NCBI GenBank assembly: GCA_012514315.1
Contig: JAAZAN010000006.1
Coordinates: 1-64,000 of the forward strand
Direction: 5' to 3'
DNA length: 64,000 bases
Source of the DNA: Chloroflexota bacterium
GTDB taxonomy: Bacteria; Chloroflexota; Anaerolineae; B4-G1
The notes under the pieces were generated by a model, which searched no databases, was not told the DNA's origin, and worked only from the letters and a program-made list of their open reading frames with translations. Shown here piece by piece: positions 17,143 to 26,714 of the stretch (position 1 is the first letter of the stretch; each line of letters begins with the position of its first letter). Both the position numbers and the translations under genes were made by a program.

Positions 17143-19911
17143 TTATTCCTCGGGAGTGCTTACAGTGAGCGACCCCACCGGGATGTAGTCCGACACGGCT
17201 GATTCTGTGACCAGGCGCACCCTGATCTCATACTGGCCCGGTGAGACGAGCCCGTTGCTCTCGGTTACCTCCAGACGGATCGGATCACGCACCGCCTCGT
17301 CGCGACTCCACAGGCTGAACGGATAGTCAGCGGGGGCCCCCGCCGCTAACGTAATCATCGCGCCGTCGTCGCGGAAGAGCGCCACCTCGCGCTCAGTGCA
17401 TCCTGGTGCTGCCTCCTTGGCCCGCCAGTAGAGGTCCATCGACCACACCGCCGGAATCGTTATCTCGTTCGATTCACGCTGAGTGCCCACCAGGTAAACC
17501 GAGCAACCGTCAACACGCGGCTGGTCTTCAGTGGGCTGCGCACCGAGCTGTTGATCGGTCGGTGGACGAATCGGCGGCAGTACCTCGATGGTCGCGATGA
17601 CCTGACTATCACCCGCGAAAGCCCCAGAGTCGTCCAGGCGAAACAGACGCACACCCTGTTCCATGGAGTACAGACCGACGTTCAGATGGTACTGTCCGGG
17701 AGGCGTCCCGGGTTGCACGGTGACTCGGAAGCTATCAACCACGTACTTGTGGTTGACCCACCGCCTGGTTGGCAATCCGCCAGGATTCAGATGGTCCTCC
17801 TGTCCCCAGATGATGTGGAGCGGATTCGCGATGTGAACGAACGACTGGTAATTGGCCCCCACAGCGCCGATGGCTTGCCAATAGAGCGACACCGGCAACG
17901 AGTCGCCGGAGCGCACACGTGTCCTCGGGAGGTCGTACCCAAGAAGAGCGATCTGGTCTGAGAAGTTGACGTTCAGCGAGTGTTGAGCCGCCCACGCCTC
18001 GCCGGGCGGTGATGTGTAGCGTAGCCAGTCATCGTTAGGATCGATGAACCACGCCTTGACCAGTGCGAATGCGAGCCCGATGCCCGCCAGAATAAGGACC
18101 GTCCGGCTGCGTTCTGACAAGACTGCGTCGCCTGCGTCCACTTGCGCGCCGTGGCGCCCCTGGCGTGTGATCGCTCTCGCGCAGATCAGCCCGAGCAGCA
18201 CGCTACCCAACGCGGTCATCCCCCACCCCACTCTGCGGACGGGAGTATCTTCGAAGCGTACAACCACGTCGTGCTGGCCCTCAGGCACCCACACCGTGAT
18301 GAATCCCTCGGGATGAGCGATCTCGATTTCTTCAGTCTCACCATCAACGTACGCGCGCCACCCGGGGAAGTAGAACGTGAACAATCGCAGGACGAAGCGC
18401 TCTGTGGTGGTCACAAGAAACCGGTCGTGCAGCGGGCCGTGTTCGATGATGTCCACCGATGCGCCGTTGGGAAGCGATGCTCTGTTCACCTTATCCACTG
18501 GTCCGGGTGCACTGTAGGAAGCAATCAGGCTTTCCTGAGCTCGCATGCGGACCCTCGCTGCTCCTGTGGGCACGAAGTCGCCCGTAGACGTCGTCCCAAG
18601 CGCGTAGCTCTGTCGCTCCCACGCGATAATGTCCGCCGGTTCGGTCCCTCCGAAATCCGCTTTCCACATAGGAGGATACATCACTGGGAGGGCAAGGACC
18701 AGTGTAATGGTGAGAGCGCATGCCAGGATCGCGTCTCCGGACCTCTCCCGACCGTGCGTCAGGCTCCAGACACCGGCTGCTCCGAGGATCGCCAGCATCA
18801 GGTTTGCAGGCGCCAGAAGCCGCCAAGGGAACTGAAGGTAGGCCATCGGCTTGATCGCCTCCCATATCGGTGTCGATATGGGCAACATGAGGATGATCAG
18901 GGCGCCTGCCGCACAGGTGAGGAACGTGAGCTCACTCCGATGCCGCTTTCGCGCAGCGACAGAAACCCCCATTACCCCGAGTGTCCATTGGGCAAGGCCT
19001 AGATTGTAGACAAAGCGCGGGGCCGACGCACCAAGATCCATGATCCTCGAATGGCCGAACAGGTCGGTCAGACTGAGGAAATGCTCACGGAAGTCGAAAT
19101 GCCCTGGGCCCGTCACGTTGAGCTCAACTTGGCTGATCTCCAGGAGAGCCGGGAACCAGAAGAATGCACTGATGAGCATCGCCAGACCGATGGCCAGAGC
19201 TCCCCGACCGGCCCGAGCGCGTAGCGGTTCACCCGACAGCCACGCCCACAGCCAGTAGACACCGACCAACCCTGCGCCAACCAGTCCCATCAGGTTGTGA
19301 CTGAAGACCAAAGCGGCCAGGCACAGGGATGCAAGAGCCAGGCTACCAGTGCGCCCATCACGGTAGAGGATCCGGTGAAACGCGTAGAATACCCATGGCA
19401 AGATGCAGATCGCGAAGTGCTCGGCGAGATCGCCACGCGCGTGAGGATCAATGAAGACAATGTATGGTGCAAACGTATACATACCCGCTGCGACAAGCGC
19501 TGGGCCTGCCCCCCAGCGCTCCCGGCTCCACAAGTAGACGCCCGTTGAGGCGAGGACGAGCCCGAGCACAAACACAGCCTTGACGGCCGCGACGACATCC
19601 TGCGCAAACACGGTCTCGATCAGGTGGGCCAAATAATAGGTCAGTGGGGCATAGTAATTGAAGATGGGATAACCGTAGCCCAGATACAGGTTCGGGGCCC
19701 AACGCGGATAGAACGCCCCAGCGCGCAGTGCGTGGCCCAGCTCCGCTGCTCGGTAGATGTGCAGCTCGGCATCTGTACCGCGGGGAAGACCTGGCCGGGT
19801 AAGGAAAGGACCCGCAGCCACCAGCGCCAGTCCGATGGCAGCCAGCAGGCCGAGCGTCGATGGTTCGATGAGTCGGCCGAGACGTCGGCCTGTGCTAGAC
19901 GCTCTTTGCAT
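17143..19911 (-). CDS. PTPS-related-domain polytopic membrane protein, probable glycosyltransferase
   Basis: About 922 residues. The N-terminal membrane part carries the 6-pyruvoyl-tetrahydropterin-synthase-related domain (PF10131-like): [40 protein letters not shown] and [10 protein letters not shown], the last three typical of a GT-C-like family despite its name. About 12 membrane segments precede two extracytoplasmic beta-rich regions (about residues 430-530 and 640-920). ATG 19911 is chosen because the longer frame extends further into sucD; even so it overlaps sucD by 17 bases. Activity is unproven; transfer of polyprenyl-linked sugars outside the membrane is inferred from fold similarity. 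Its link to sucCD seems positional only. Confidence 0.78.
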   Translation of the reverse strand: MQRASSTGRRLGRLIEPSTLGLLAAIGLALVAAGPFLTRPGLPRGTDAELHIYRAAELGHALRAGAFYPRWAPNLYLGYGYPIFNYYAPLTYYLAHLIETVFAQDVVAAVKAVFVLGLVLASTGVYLWSRERWGAGPALVAAGMYTFAPYIVFIDPHARGDLAEHFAICILPWVFYAFHRILYRDGRTGSLALASLCLAALVFSHNLMGLVGAGLVGVYWLWAWLSGEPLRARAGRGALAIGLAMLISAFFWFPALLEISQVELNVTGPGHFDFREHFLSLTDLFGHSRIMDLGASAPRFVYNLGLAQWTLGVMGVSVAARKRHRSELTFLTCAAGALIILMLPISTPIWEAIKPMAYLQFPWRLLAPANLMLAILGAAGVWSLTHGRERSGDAILACALTITLVLALPVMYPPMWKADFGGTEPADIIAWERQSYALGTTSTGDFVPTGAARVRMRAQESLIASYSAPGPVDKVNRASLPNGASVDIIEHGPLHDRFLVTTTERFVLRLFTFYFPGWRAYVDGETEEIEIAHPEGFITVWVPEGQHDVVVRFEDTPVRRVGWGMTALGSVLLGLICARAITRQGRHGAQVDAGDAVLSERSRTVLILAGIGLAFALVKAWFIDPNDDWLRYTSPPGEAWAAQHSLNVNFSDQIALLGYDLPRTRVRSGDSLPVSLYWQAIGAVGANYQSFVHIANPLHIIWGQEDHLNPGGLPTRRWVNHKYVVDSFRVTVQPGTPPGQYHLNVGLYSMEQGVRLFRLDDSGAFAGDSQVIATIEVLPPIRPPTDQQLGAQPTEDQPRVDGCSVYLVGTQRESNEITIPAVWSMDLYWRAKEAAPGCTEREVALFRDDGAMITLAAGAPADYPFSLWSRDEAVRDPIRLEVTESNGLVSPGQYEIRVRLVTESAVSDYIPVGSLTVSTPEE

Positions 19912-20776
19912 ACTGAGCAACCAACTCTGCGACCTCGTCCGGGTATCGCGCGACACGAACGCCTGCGTCGATCAGCGCGCCGATCTTCCTGTCGGCTGCG
20001 CCCGAGTCCCCCTCGATGATCGCCCCAGCATGTCCCATTCGTGTACCCGGCGGTGCACTGCGGCCAGCTACGAAGGCGGTCACTCGCTTCTGCATCGACA
20101 TCGCGATGAAGTCGGCGGCGAGTTGCTCCTCCAGGCCCCCGATCTCCCCAATGAGCACCACCTGCTTCGTCTCCGGATCTGCTTCGAACATGCTCAGGAT
20201 CTCGGTGAAACGGGTTCCGACCACGGGATCTCCGCCGATGCCGATGCACGTGGATTGACCTAGCCCCCGCGAAGTGAGCGCGTGCACGATCTCATACATC
20301 AGGGTGCCTGATCGAGATACAACGCCAACCGATCCCGGTCTTGCGATGCTGCCCGACATGATCCCTACACTGCTTCTGCCTGGCGACACGATCCCCGGCG
20401 TATTCGGTCCAATCAGTCTGGTTTCTCCCTGAGCCATGAATGCGCACAGCCGGACCATGTCGAGCACGGGAATCCCCTCGGTAACGCACACGACCAGTTC
20501 GATGCCTGCATCTGCTGCCTCCAGGACAGCGTCAACTGCCGCTGGAGCTGGCACGAACGCGACTGACGTGTTAGCTCCAGTCTGCTGCACAGCCTGCAGG
20601 ACGGAATCGAACACCGGTATTTGCGAATCGCCGACGAGACATCCACCCTTTCCAGGGGTGACGCCCGCGACAACGTGCGTACCGTACGCGCACATCTGTT
20701 CAGTGTGGAATCTGCCTTCTCGCCCGGTGATGCCCTGCACCAGAACCCGGGAGGTCTCATCGACTAACACTGCCAT
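19895..20776 (-). CDS. sucD: succinate-CoA ligase (ADP/GDP-forming) alpha subunit
   Basis: A 293-residue alpha subunit of succinyl-CoA synthetase, of usual length. The N-terminal CoA-binding domain contains [33 protein letters not shown] and later IGPNTPGI. The phosphorylated histidine is in [10 protein letters not shown] near residue 246. With SucC it interconverts succinyl-CoA and succinate in the TCA cycle while making NTP. Its ATG overlaps the stop of sucC by one base (TGATG), indicating coupled translation. A malate-CoA ligase alpha subunit (MtkB) is a close relative and cannot be fully excluded. Confidence 0.93.
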   Translation of the reverse strand: MAVLVDETSRVLVQGITGREGRFHTEQMCAYGTHVVAGVTPGKGGCLVGDSQIPVFDSVLQAVQQTGANTSVAFVPAPAAVDAVLEAADAGIELVVCVTEGIPVLDMVRLCAFMAQGETRLIGPNTPGIVSPGRSSVGIMSGSIARPGSVGVVSRSGTLMYEIVHALTSRGLGQSTCIGIGGDPVVGTRFTEILSMFEADPETKQVVLIGEIGGLEEQLAADFIAMSMQKRVTAFVAGRSAPPGTRMGHAGAIIEGDSGAADRKIGALIDAGVRVARYPDEVAELVAQYAKSV

Positions 20777-21939
20777 CAGCCCACAACCCTCAGCGCACGA
20801 TCTTGACGTGCTGCATCTATGGCCAATCTGGCCGCTTCTGTGAGCGTCTTGGCCAGCACGATGCCAGATCCTGACGACTCCAGGATGCGCCGTCCCTCCT
20901 CCTCGTTCGTGCCCGCCAGCCGTACGATAACCGGAACGTCGGTACTGACACCCTGCAGCGCGTGCAGAAGGCCATTCGCCACCTCGTCGCAGCGAGTGAT
21001 ACCTCCAAACACGTTCAGCAGCAGTGCCTTGATCTGCGTGTCGCGCAAAATGATCTGCAGTGCTGTCGCGACTCTGTCAGAGTCAGCGCCTCCACCGATG
21101 TCCAGGAAGTTGGCCGCTCTCCCCCCGAGCATCTGCAAGATATCCATTGTTGCCATTGCGAGCCCTGCACCGTTGACCAGACAGCCCACATCGCCGTCCA
21201 ACTCGACGAAGCTCAGCCCTGCATCTCGTGCTTCGTGCCGGGCAACGCCCTCCGGTTCACCACCCCACTCTGCTATCACATCGGGGTGACGATACAGGCT
21301 GTTGTCGTCGACGATGATCTTGGCATCCAGCGCTATAAGAGCACCCTCGGCTGTAATGGCCAGGGGGTTGATCTCAACAAGTGTGGCGTCAAGCGCGATG
21401 AAGGCGGCGTAGAGGGTGCGCAACGTCTCCTGATATGCACGCGCAGGCTCATCCGTGAGCCCAGCGTGGGCGGCAGCCGCTCGCGTGACGTAGACAGGAA
21501 CCCCGATACAGGGACGGACGGCTGCACGATACACGGCGTTCGGCTCAGTGGTCGCGATCGACTCTATGTCGATGCCGCCTATCGGAGAGCTGATCAGAAC
21601 CGGCATCTGTTGCGCCCCATCCAGCGTGACTCCGATATACAGCTCTCGGGCAATCGATACGGCCTCCTCCACCAGCACGGACGAGGCCAAGGCGCCGCGC
21701 ACGCGACCCGACAATAGGTCGGTTGTCGCTTTCGCCACCTCAGTGTCGGTTCGAGCGATGCGCACTCCCCCAGCCTTTCCTCGTCCGCCCACGAGCACTT
21801 GGGCCTTGACCGCAACAGGATAGCCCAGGCTTCTCGCGTTTCGCTGGGCCGCCTCGGGAGTGCTAGCTACTTCTCCCCGCGGTACAGCGATACCGTGTGC
21901 TAGCAGCAAATGCTTGGCCTGGTGTTCGTGAAGTCTCAC
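20776..21939 (-). CDS. sucC: succinate-CoA ligase beta subunit (ATP-grasp)
   Basis: A 387-residue beta subunit with the ATP-grasp fold. It begins [16 protein letters not shown], then [18 protein letters not shown] (nucleotide binding), VEINPLAI and [13 protein letters not shown] near the CoA interface, and [13 protein letters not shown] at the C-terminus. GTG 21939 is the start because GGAGG lies 5 bases upstream and the family starts at exactly this point; the open frame runs further upstream, but the extra residues resemble nothing. The upstream extended -10 should drive sucCD and perhaps the PTPS-related gene. Confidence 0.94.
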   Translation of the reverse strand: MRLHEHQAKHLLLAHGIAVPRGEVASTPEAAQRNARSLGYPVAVKAQVLVGGRGKAGGVRIARTDTEVAKATTDLLSGRVRGALASSVLVEEAVSIARELYIGVTLDGAQQMPVLISSPIGGIDIESIATTEPNAVYRAAVRPCIGVPVYVTRAAAAHAGLTDEPARAYQETLRTLYAAFIALDATLVEINPLAITAEGALIALDAKIIVDDNSLYRHPDVIAEWGGEPEGVARHEARDAGLSFVELDGDVGCLVNGAGLAMATMDILQMLGGRAANFLDIGGGADSDRVATALQIILRDTQIKALLLNVFGGITRCDEVANGLLHALQGVSTDVPVIVRLAGTNEEEGRRILESSGSGIVLAKTLTEAARLAIDAARQDRALRVVG

Positions 21940-21978
21940 ATACGCCTCCAGAGGGGCCTGCCGTCGACAATGCAACCG

Positions 21979-21987
21979 ATTATACCA
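21979..21987 (-). promoter_or_regulatory. extended -10 promoter for sucCD
   Basis: On the minus strand TGG-TATAAT is a perfect extended -10 (21987 down to 21979). The -35 region is poor (TTACCC at 18 bases), as expected for extended -10 promoters. Transcription should start near 21972, with a leader of about 33 bases containing GGAGG. Confidence 0.6.
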
Positions 21988-22074
21988 TGCGGTCCGGCAA
22001 ACGGGTAAGTACTGGCCCGAGGATCCATACCCATACACAATGAGGTTGAGGATTCAGGCAACCACTTGGTGGGA

Positions 22075-22102
22075 TTGACAGGCGGGCCTCGTGGCCTATA
22101 CT
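22075..22102 (+). promoter_or_regulatory. promoter for the nagA-like gene
   Basis: TTGACA (22075-22080), a 16-base spacer and TATACT (22097-22102). An ATG at 22091 in frame with the gene lies between the two boxes, so it cannot be the start. Directly upstream, CCAC-TTG-GTGG (22062-22072) is a small dyad that could be an operator. Confidence 0.7.
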
Positions 22103-22189
22103 GACAACATAGCGCGGAATCACAGGCCTACGAGGCATCAGGCCACGCCCGATATCGGACATACGAGTGTGAGGAGGAGAACACTATCG

Positions 22190-23389
22190 GTGGCAACATT
22201 GGAGCAGTCAGGATCGCCTGCACGCTACGCGATTGTGAACGGTCGCGTTGTCCTGGCGGACCGGCTTGTCGACGGGGTTTCGCTCCTGGTTGAGGAGGGG
22301 CGTATCGCGGGTGTGGGGGATACGGACGCCTTCGGTTCCGAAGTCCTCCAGATTGATGTTGAAGGCCGGCTTGTTGCTCCAGGGTTCGTGGATATTCATA
22401 CCCATGGGGCGCTGGGGCATGAGTTCAATGAGGGTACGCCTGAGGCATTCAGCACGATCCTGCGCGAGCAGGCAGTGCACGGCGTGACCTCAGTACTGGC
22501 TACCACATCGTCGAGCCCTCTGCACGATACCACCCGATGCCTCGAACTCCTATGGGGTTGGTCTGGAGTACCTGACGGAGCGCAGATCGTCGGGGCGCAT
22601 CTGGAGGGGCCGTTCTTCAATACCAGACAGGGCGGTGCACAGGACCCCCAATGGTTGAGCGCACCGGATTCCGCGGCTGTTGATGAGCTGCTGCAGTATG
22701 CGGATGTGATCAGAATCATGTCGCTGGCTCCGGAACTGCCCGGTGCGCGAGCACTTGTGCGGAGGCTGAGCGCGTTGGGCATCGTGCCGGCTGCAGGCCA
22801 TAGTGAAGCCCGAGACCAGGACATCCTGTTGGCGGTAGGCTCCGGACTGCGCCACGTGATTCACCTCTGGAGCGGCCAATCGACGACTGTACGGAACGGT
22901 CCCTGGAGGCAGCCCGGGCTGCTAGAGGCAAGCCTGGCGTTCGACAGCCTTACGGCTGAGATCATCGCTGATGGTCGGCATCTGCCTGCAACGCTGATGC
23001 GCATGGCCTATAAGTGCAAGGGTGCGGATCGACTCTGCATCGTGTCCGATGCGACGAGGGGCGCTGGGCTTGCCGAGGGTGCGCACTTCCGCCTCGGCAG
23101 CCTCGAGTGCGAGGTCCGAGATGGCGTCGCTATGCTGATCGACCGGACCGCCTTTGCCGGGAGTACTACCCTTCTGGATCGAATGCTCTCGGTGGTCACG
23201 CGGGACGTAGGAGTGCCATTGGTCGAGGCGATCAAGATGATGACGCGAACTCCTGCAGCCATCATCGGGCTAGACGACAGGAAAGGCCTCATCCGAGAGG
23301 GAGCAGACGCCGACCTCGTTGTCCTGGACTCAACGCTCAACGTGTGGGCTACTGTCGTGATGGGCCGTTGGGTGTACCGTGCGTCGTGA
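22190..23389 (+). CDS. nagA: N-acetylglucosamine-6-phosphate deacetylase-like amidohydrolase
   Basis: A 399-residue metal-dependent amidohydrolase. It shows the HxH motif in VDIHTHGALG, the catalytic-loop GAHLEGPFFN, the metal ligand in AAGHSEA, DGRHLP and the final-strand Asp in VSDATRGAG, in the order of NagA. It should deacetylate GlcNAc-6-phosphate on the way to glycolysis or cell-wall recycling. The usual HLFNAM is HLWSGQ here, so substrate preference may differ. GTG 22190 is the start: GAGGAGGAG ends 10 bases upstream and the promoter excludes longer versions. No nagB or sugar transporter adjoins it. Confidence 0.85.
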   Translation: MATLEQSGSPARYAIVNGRVVLADRLVDGVSLLVEEGRIAGVGDTDAFGSEVLQIDVEGRLVAPGFVDIHTHGALGHEFNEGTPEAFSTILREQAVHGVTSVLATTSSSPLHDTTRCLELLWGWSGVPDGAQIVGAHLEGPFFNTRQGGAQDPQWLSAPDSAAVDELLQYADVIRIMSLAPELPGARALVRRLSALGIVPAAGHSEARDQDILLAVGSGLRHVIHLWSGQSTTVRNGPWRQPGLLEASLAFDSLTAEIIADGRHLPATLMRMAYKCKGADRLCIVSDATRGAGLAEGAHFRLGSLECEVRDGVAMLIDRTAFAGSTTLLDRMLSVVTRDVGVPLVEAIKMMTRTPAAIIGLDDRKGLIREGADADLVVLDSTLNVWATVVMGRWVYRAS

Positions 23390-23414
23390 CACGGCCTTCG
23401 CGCACGACGTCCTG

Positions 23415-24869
23415 CTAGCCCTTGATGACAGAGAGTGGTCGCAGACGGACCACCTTGCGCGCAATGCCGGCCTGGTCAACAATTCGCACCACCAGATCGA
23501 TGTCCTTGTACGCGATGGGGGCTTCCTCAGCCAGGCTTCGGTTGCTGCCTGCGCGAACGATGATGCCTTCTGACGCCAGGTCTCTGCGAAGCTGCTGTCC
23601 TCGCACCGCTTTCATCGCCTGCCTGCGGCTCATTCTCCGTCCGGCCCCGTGACAGGTCGACCCGAAAGCGAGCTCCATTGCGCGCTGGGTACCTACCAGG
23701 ACGTACGACGCTGTGCCCATCGAGCCAGGGACCAGAACCGGCTGGCCCAGCTTCTGGTAGGCCCTCGGCAGAGCGGGATGCCCCGGTCCGAACGAGCGGG
23801 TTGCGCCCTTCCGATGCACGCACAGGCGCAGCCTCTGTCCGCCGACTGTGTGTTCCTCGATCTTCGCGATGTTGTGAGCCACGTCGTACACTTGCGTAAG
23901 GTTGTGATCGGACACCTTCCCGGCCAGAACGCGCTCGAAAGCCTCGCGGACACCCATGGCCAGGACTTGACGGTTCGCGAACGCATAGTTCACCGCGCAG
24001 GCCATCGCTCCGAAGTACGCCTGTCCCTCACGGGAATCGAATGGCGCACAGACCAGCTCACGATCGGGGAGCTCGATCCCATACCGTCGCACGACAGACT
24101 GAAGCTCCTGGACGTAGTCGTCACACACCTGATGGCCGAACCCGCGTGAACCACAGTGTATCTGCACCACGACCTGACCTTCCCACAGTCCCAGGCACCC
24201 AGCGGCGGCAGAATCGTAGACAGCGTCGACCACATCGGTCTCCAGAAAGTGATTGCCCGATCCAAGCGACCCAACCTGGTCTGCCCCGCGGCTCCTGGCG
24301 CGGGCACTGACCGCGCTGGGGTCCGCACCAGGCATCCGCCCACCCTCTTCCGTATTCTCCAGGTCCTCATCCGCAGCCAATCCGGCCCTGCGCGCCCAGC
24401 GAGCTCCCTCAGTGAGCACATCGTCCAGTTCGCCGGGAGAGACGTGGCGCCGCCCGCTCCCACCCAGGCCGCTGGGACACGCCAGATAGAGGGCGTGGGT
24501 CAGGTCATCGAGATATGGCATCAACTCTTCCGCTGTCATCTCGGTACGCAGCAGACGAACTCCGCAGTTGATGTCGTACCCAACGCCTCCAGGCGAGATT
24601 ACGCCACCCCTCGCCGGATCAGTCGCTGCCACTCCGCCGATCGGAAATCCGTATCCCTGGTGCACATCCGGCATAGCGATAGCGCGACCTACGATACCCG
24701 GCAGTGTCGTCACGTTGAGGAGTTGCTCAGCCGCTCGATCGGCGATGGCGGCTTCCACGATACTTGAGTCGCCGAAGAGCCAGGCCGGGACGCGCATATC
24801 ATCCCGTGTCGTGCGCGGCGCCTCCCATATGAACTCATCGATCCGTCCGAAGTCCTGCCTCCTCACCAT
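23415..24869 (-). CDS. rtcB: RNA-splicing ligase RtcB
   Basis: A 484-residue GTP-dependent RNA ligase that joins 2',3'-cyclic phosphate (or 3'-phosphate) and 5'-OH ends. Metal and catalytic elements are visible: MPDVHQGYGFPIGG, GGVGYDINCGVR with Cys102, SLGSGNHFLE, HRKGATRSFG, GSMGTASYVLVG and the guanylylated-His motif CHGAGRRMSRRQA. The length and C-terminal L-x-P-L motif fit archaeal-type RtcB. It follows archease by 13 bases, its known activator, so the pair forms a functional RNA-repair operon. No RtcA or RtcR is present, unlike the E. coli system. Confidence 0.96.
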   Translation of the reverse strand: MVRRQDFGRIDEFIWEAPRTTRDDMRVPAWLFGDSSIVEAAIADRAAEQLLNVTTLPGIVGRAIAMPDVHQGYGFPIGGVAATDPARGGVISPGGVGYDINCGVRLLRTEMTAEELMPYLDDLTHALYLACPSGLGGSGRRHVSPGELDDVLTEGARWARRAGLAADEDLENTEEGGRMPGADPSAVSARARSRGADQVGSLGSGNHFLETDVVDAVYDSAAAGCLGLWEGQVVVQIHCGSRGFGHQVCDDYVQELQSVVRRYGIELPDRELVCAPFDSREGQAYFGAMACAVNYAFANRQVLAMGVREAFERVLAGKVSDHNLTQVYDVAHNIAKIEEHTVGGQRLRLCVHRKGATRSFGPGHPALPRAYQKLGQPVLVPGSMGTASYVLVGTQRAMELAFGSTCHGAGRRMSRRQAMKAVRGQQLRRDLASEGIIVRAGSNRSLAEEAPIAYKDIDLVVRIVDQAGIARKVVRLRPLSVIKG

Positions 24870-24882
24870 AGTCCCTTACTCC

Positions 24883-25290
24883 TCACACATCAAACACGAT
24901 GGTGGCCTCGAGCTGCCCCCCAATCCTGACGATCTTGAGATCGCTGAACGTCACGGCCTTGATGTGGGCTCGTCGCACCGACGGGACACCACCGTGGGCG
25001 CGTGTTGCCACCTCAGTCTCGCTCACTTCGAGCGGACAGAATCGAGCAAACACCACGTGCTCCTGTTCGCAGTGAAACAGCAGCTCGTTCAGGAACTTGA
25101 CCAAGAGTGCCTCGGCATCGACGGCTGCCAACACGATCGGCATCGACCGGCTGATCTGGACCGTCGACATCTCGGTGAGCTGGCACGCCATACCGTAGGC
25201 GGCGCTCGCAAACAGACTAGCCAAGTCATCGCCCCAGGCGCGAATCGCGATGTCTGCGGTATGCTCAATCTCCTCGAAGCCTGCACTCAT
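24883..25290 (-). CDS. archease, RtcB cofactor
   Basis: About 135 residues, the standard archease length. FEEIEHTADIAIRAWG at the N-terminus and the central DAEALLVKFLNELLFHCEQE are diagnostic of the family. The protein promotes RtcB guanylylation and turnover. ATG 25290 is preferred: a possible TTGAAT-17-TACCAT promoter ends at 25301 and would put transcription initiation near 25294, and neither this ATG nor ATG 25299 has a Shine-Dalgarno sequence. The choice between the two is uncertain. It is first in the archease-rtcB operon. Confidence 0.92.
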   Translation of the reverse strand: MSAGFEEIEHTADIAIRAWGDDLASLFASAAYGMACQLTEMSTVQISRSMPIVLAAVDAEALLVKFLNELLFHCEQEHVVFARFCPLEVSETEVATRAHGGVPSVRRAHIKAVTFSDLKIVRIGGQLEATIVFDV

Positions 25291-25432
25291 TTCAACCATA
25301 ATGGTATCACAGAGTCAATGACTATTCAAGCTTCGGGCCGCTCTCCTTCCCGCCGGCCACGCCCGACCGACCGATCTGGAGGTACAGTGTGACCGCGCAG
25401 AGATCTGTTGCTGCATCTCTGTGGCGGTCGGC

Positions 25433-25461
25433 TTGTCATTTAGGCCTCGACACACTATAAT
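25433..25461 (+). promoter_or_regulatory. promoter for the FHA operon, apparently leaderless
   Basis: TTGTCA (25433-25438), a 17-base spacer and a perfect TATAAT (25456-25461). The ATG of the first FHA gene begins 8 bases after the -10, so the transcript should start at or next to the start codon. The bases TATAATCAGC also occur at the promoter at 30-39. Confidence 0.75.
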
Positions 25462-25469
25462 CAGCGTCG

Positions 25470-26282
25470 ATGAACAAGATCGCTGCATTCGAGGCACTGG
25501 CGGAGCGCTTGGTTGAAGGAACGTTCTCACGCTTGTTCGCCAGTCGGCTGCCCCCGCTGGAGGTTGCCGCCCGCATCGCCCGCATAATGGATGACCATCA
25601 GATTGAGGGAACTGACGGCGCCAGCCTGGCGCCGACGCTCTACTGGGTGAGTCTGCATCCGCGGGACTATGATGCTTTGGGAGAGGATAGAGCGGCGATA
25701 TCCGAGGAGATTGCCGGACACGTGCAGTCACTCGCGCGCGCGCGAGGGCTTGTCCTCGTCGCCAGGCCGGTCATCTACTTGCTGCCGGATCCATCGGTCA
25801 ATTTTCGCGAGGCTTCCATCACCGCCCGTCACCTGCACGAGTTCGAACCATTGGAGAGAACGACGGAGATGGGGTCTGCTAAGAGGACAGGAGAGGGTGA
25901 TGAGGCGATTCCTTCTGGCGAGGCGCCGCGAGGTCGTCCATTTCTAATCGTCGATGGCACGCGGCACATCAATCTCGTGCGCCCATTGGTCACTATCGGA
26001 CGTGGTCTGGGCAACACCGTCATTATTGAGGACGCTCGGGTGTCCCGTGAACACGCTCAGCTTCGACTTCGGTTCGGGAGGTACGTGCTCTATGACCTGG
26101 GCAGCTCAGGAGGCACGCTGATCAATGGCTATCCGGTTGAGGAGTGTGTGCTCCACTCAGGCGATGTGATCTCGCTTGCGGGCGTGGAGCTGATCTATGG
26201 TGAAGACCCCCCCACCCCGTTTCCTCTGCCAGGTGCGGAGGATACCCCTCCGCTCCACGGGGACCCTTCGACGACCGAGTAG
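25470..26282 (+). CDS. FhaA-like protein: DUF3662 N-terminal domain plus FHA domain
   Basis: A 270-residue cytosolic protein. Residues 1-125 match the FhaA N-terminal domain (DUF3662) of Actinobacteria: FEALAERLVEGTFSRLF, then PLEVAARIARIMDDHQ and the HPRDYDAL segment. A short acidic linker leads to a C-terminal FHA domain (about 165-255) with the phosphothreonine-binding residues Arg in TIGRGLGN, Ser and His in RVSREHAQL, and GSSGGTLING. FHA domains bind phosphothreonine peptides; in mycobacteria FhaA links Ser/Thr kinases to peptidoglycan synthesis. It is followed after 3 bases by a second FHA gene. Confidence 0.88.
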   Translation: MNKIAAFEALAERLVEGTFSRLFASRLPPLEVAARIARIMDDHQIEGTDGASLAPTLYWVSLHPRDYDALGEDRAAISEEIAGHVQSLARARGLVLVARPVIYLLPDPSVNFREASITARHLHEFEPLERTTEMGSAKRTGEGDEAIPSGEAPRGRPFLIVDGTRHINLVRPLVTIGRGLGNTVIIEDARVSREHAQLRLRFGRYVLYDLGSSGGTLINGYPVEECVLHSGDVISLAGVELIYGEDPPTPFPLPGAEDTPPLHGDPSTTE

Positions 26283-26285
26283 GCC

Positions 26286-26714
26286 ATGGACATTGCGCTT
26301 CTCGCTCTGCGGCTGATTCTGTTGGCCACGCTATACTTGTTTCTGGCAGCCGTCCTCGTGCTGCTTGCGGTGGATTTGGGCCACCGCCGGCGTACCTCGA
26401 CAGGAACGCCGGTTGAGGGGCGTCTGGTCGTCGTCGCCAGTGAGGCCCCCGAGATCGTGGCAGGCGCCATCTTCGGACTGCAGCGGCTGACCTCGATCGG
26501 CCGGTCACCCGACAATGTTGTCGTTGTTCCGGATACCTTTACCTCCAGCCGACATAGCTTGTTGGCCTGGCGTGAGGGTCAATGGTGGTTGGAGGATCAG
26601 GGGAGCCGCAACAACACATTTCTGAATGGACACCCCATCACCGAGCCGACTGTTGTCAGTACCGGCGATCTCATCGGTGTGGGCAAAACGCAATTCAGAT
26701 TGGAGTTGGGATAG
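26286..26714 (+). CDS. FhaB-like membrane-anchored FHA protein
   Basis: A 142-residue protein with one N-terminal membrane helix (about residues 5-29) and a cytosolic FHA domain (about 66-140) containing SIGRSPDNVVVVPD, SSRHSLL, DQGSRNNTFLNG and a final GKTQFRLE strand. The architecture equals that of mycobacterial FhaB/FipA, which recruits phosphorylated partners to the division and elongation machinery. Core phosphothreonine-binding residues (Arg, Ser, His, Asn) are intact. It lies 3 bases after the FhaA-like gene and ends immediately before the SDR gene. No kinase or phosphatase is adjacent. Confidence 0.87.
   Translation: MDIALLALRLILLATLYLFLAAVLVLLAVDLGHRRRTSTGTPVEGRLVVVASEAPEIVAGAIFGLQRLTSIGRSPDNVVVVPDTFTSSRHSLLAWREGQWWLEDQGSRNNTFLNGHPITEPTVVSTGDLIGVGKTQFRLELG

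Noticed and set aside
18142-19002. Open frame of 286 codons antisense to the PTPS-related gene
   Set aside because: It lies wholly opposite a well-supported membrane protein, has a biased Arg/Gly/His composition typical of antisense frames in GC-rich DNA, and no ribosome-binding site or recognisable motif.
22091-22189. Upstream extension of the NagA-like frame to ATG 22091
   Set aside because: That ATG falls between the -35 and -10 boxes of the promoter; GTG 22190 has GAGGAGGAG in front.
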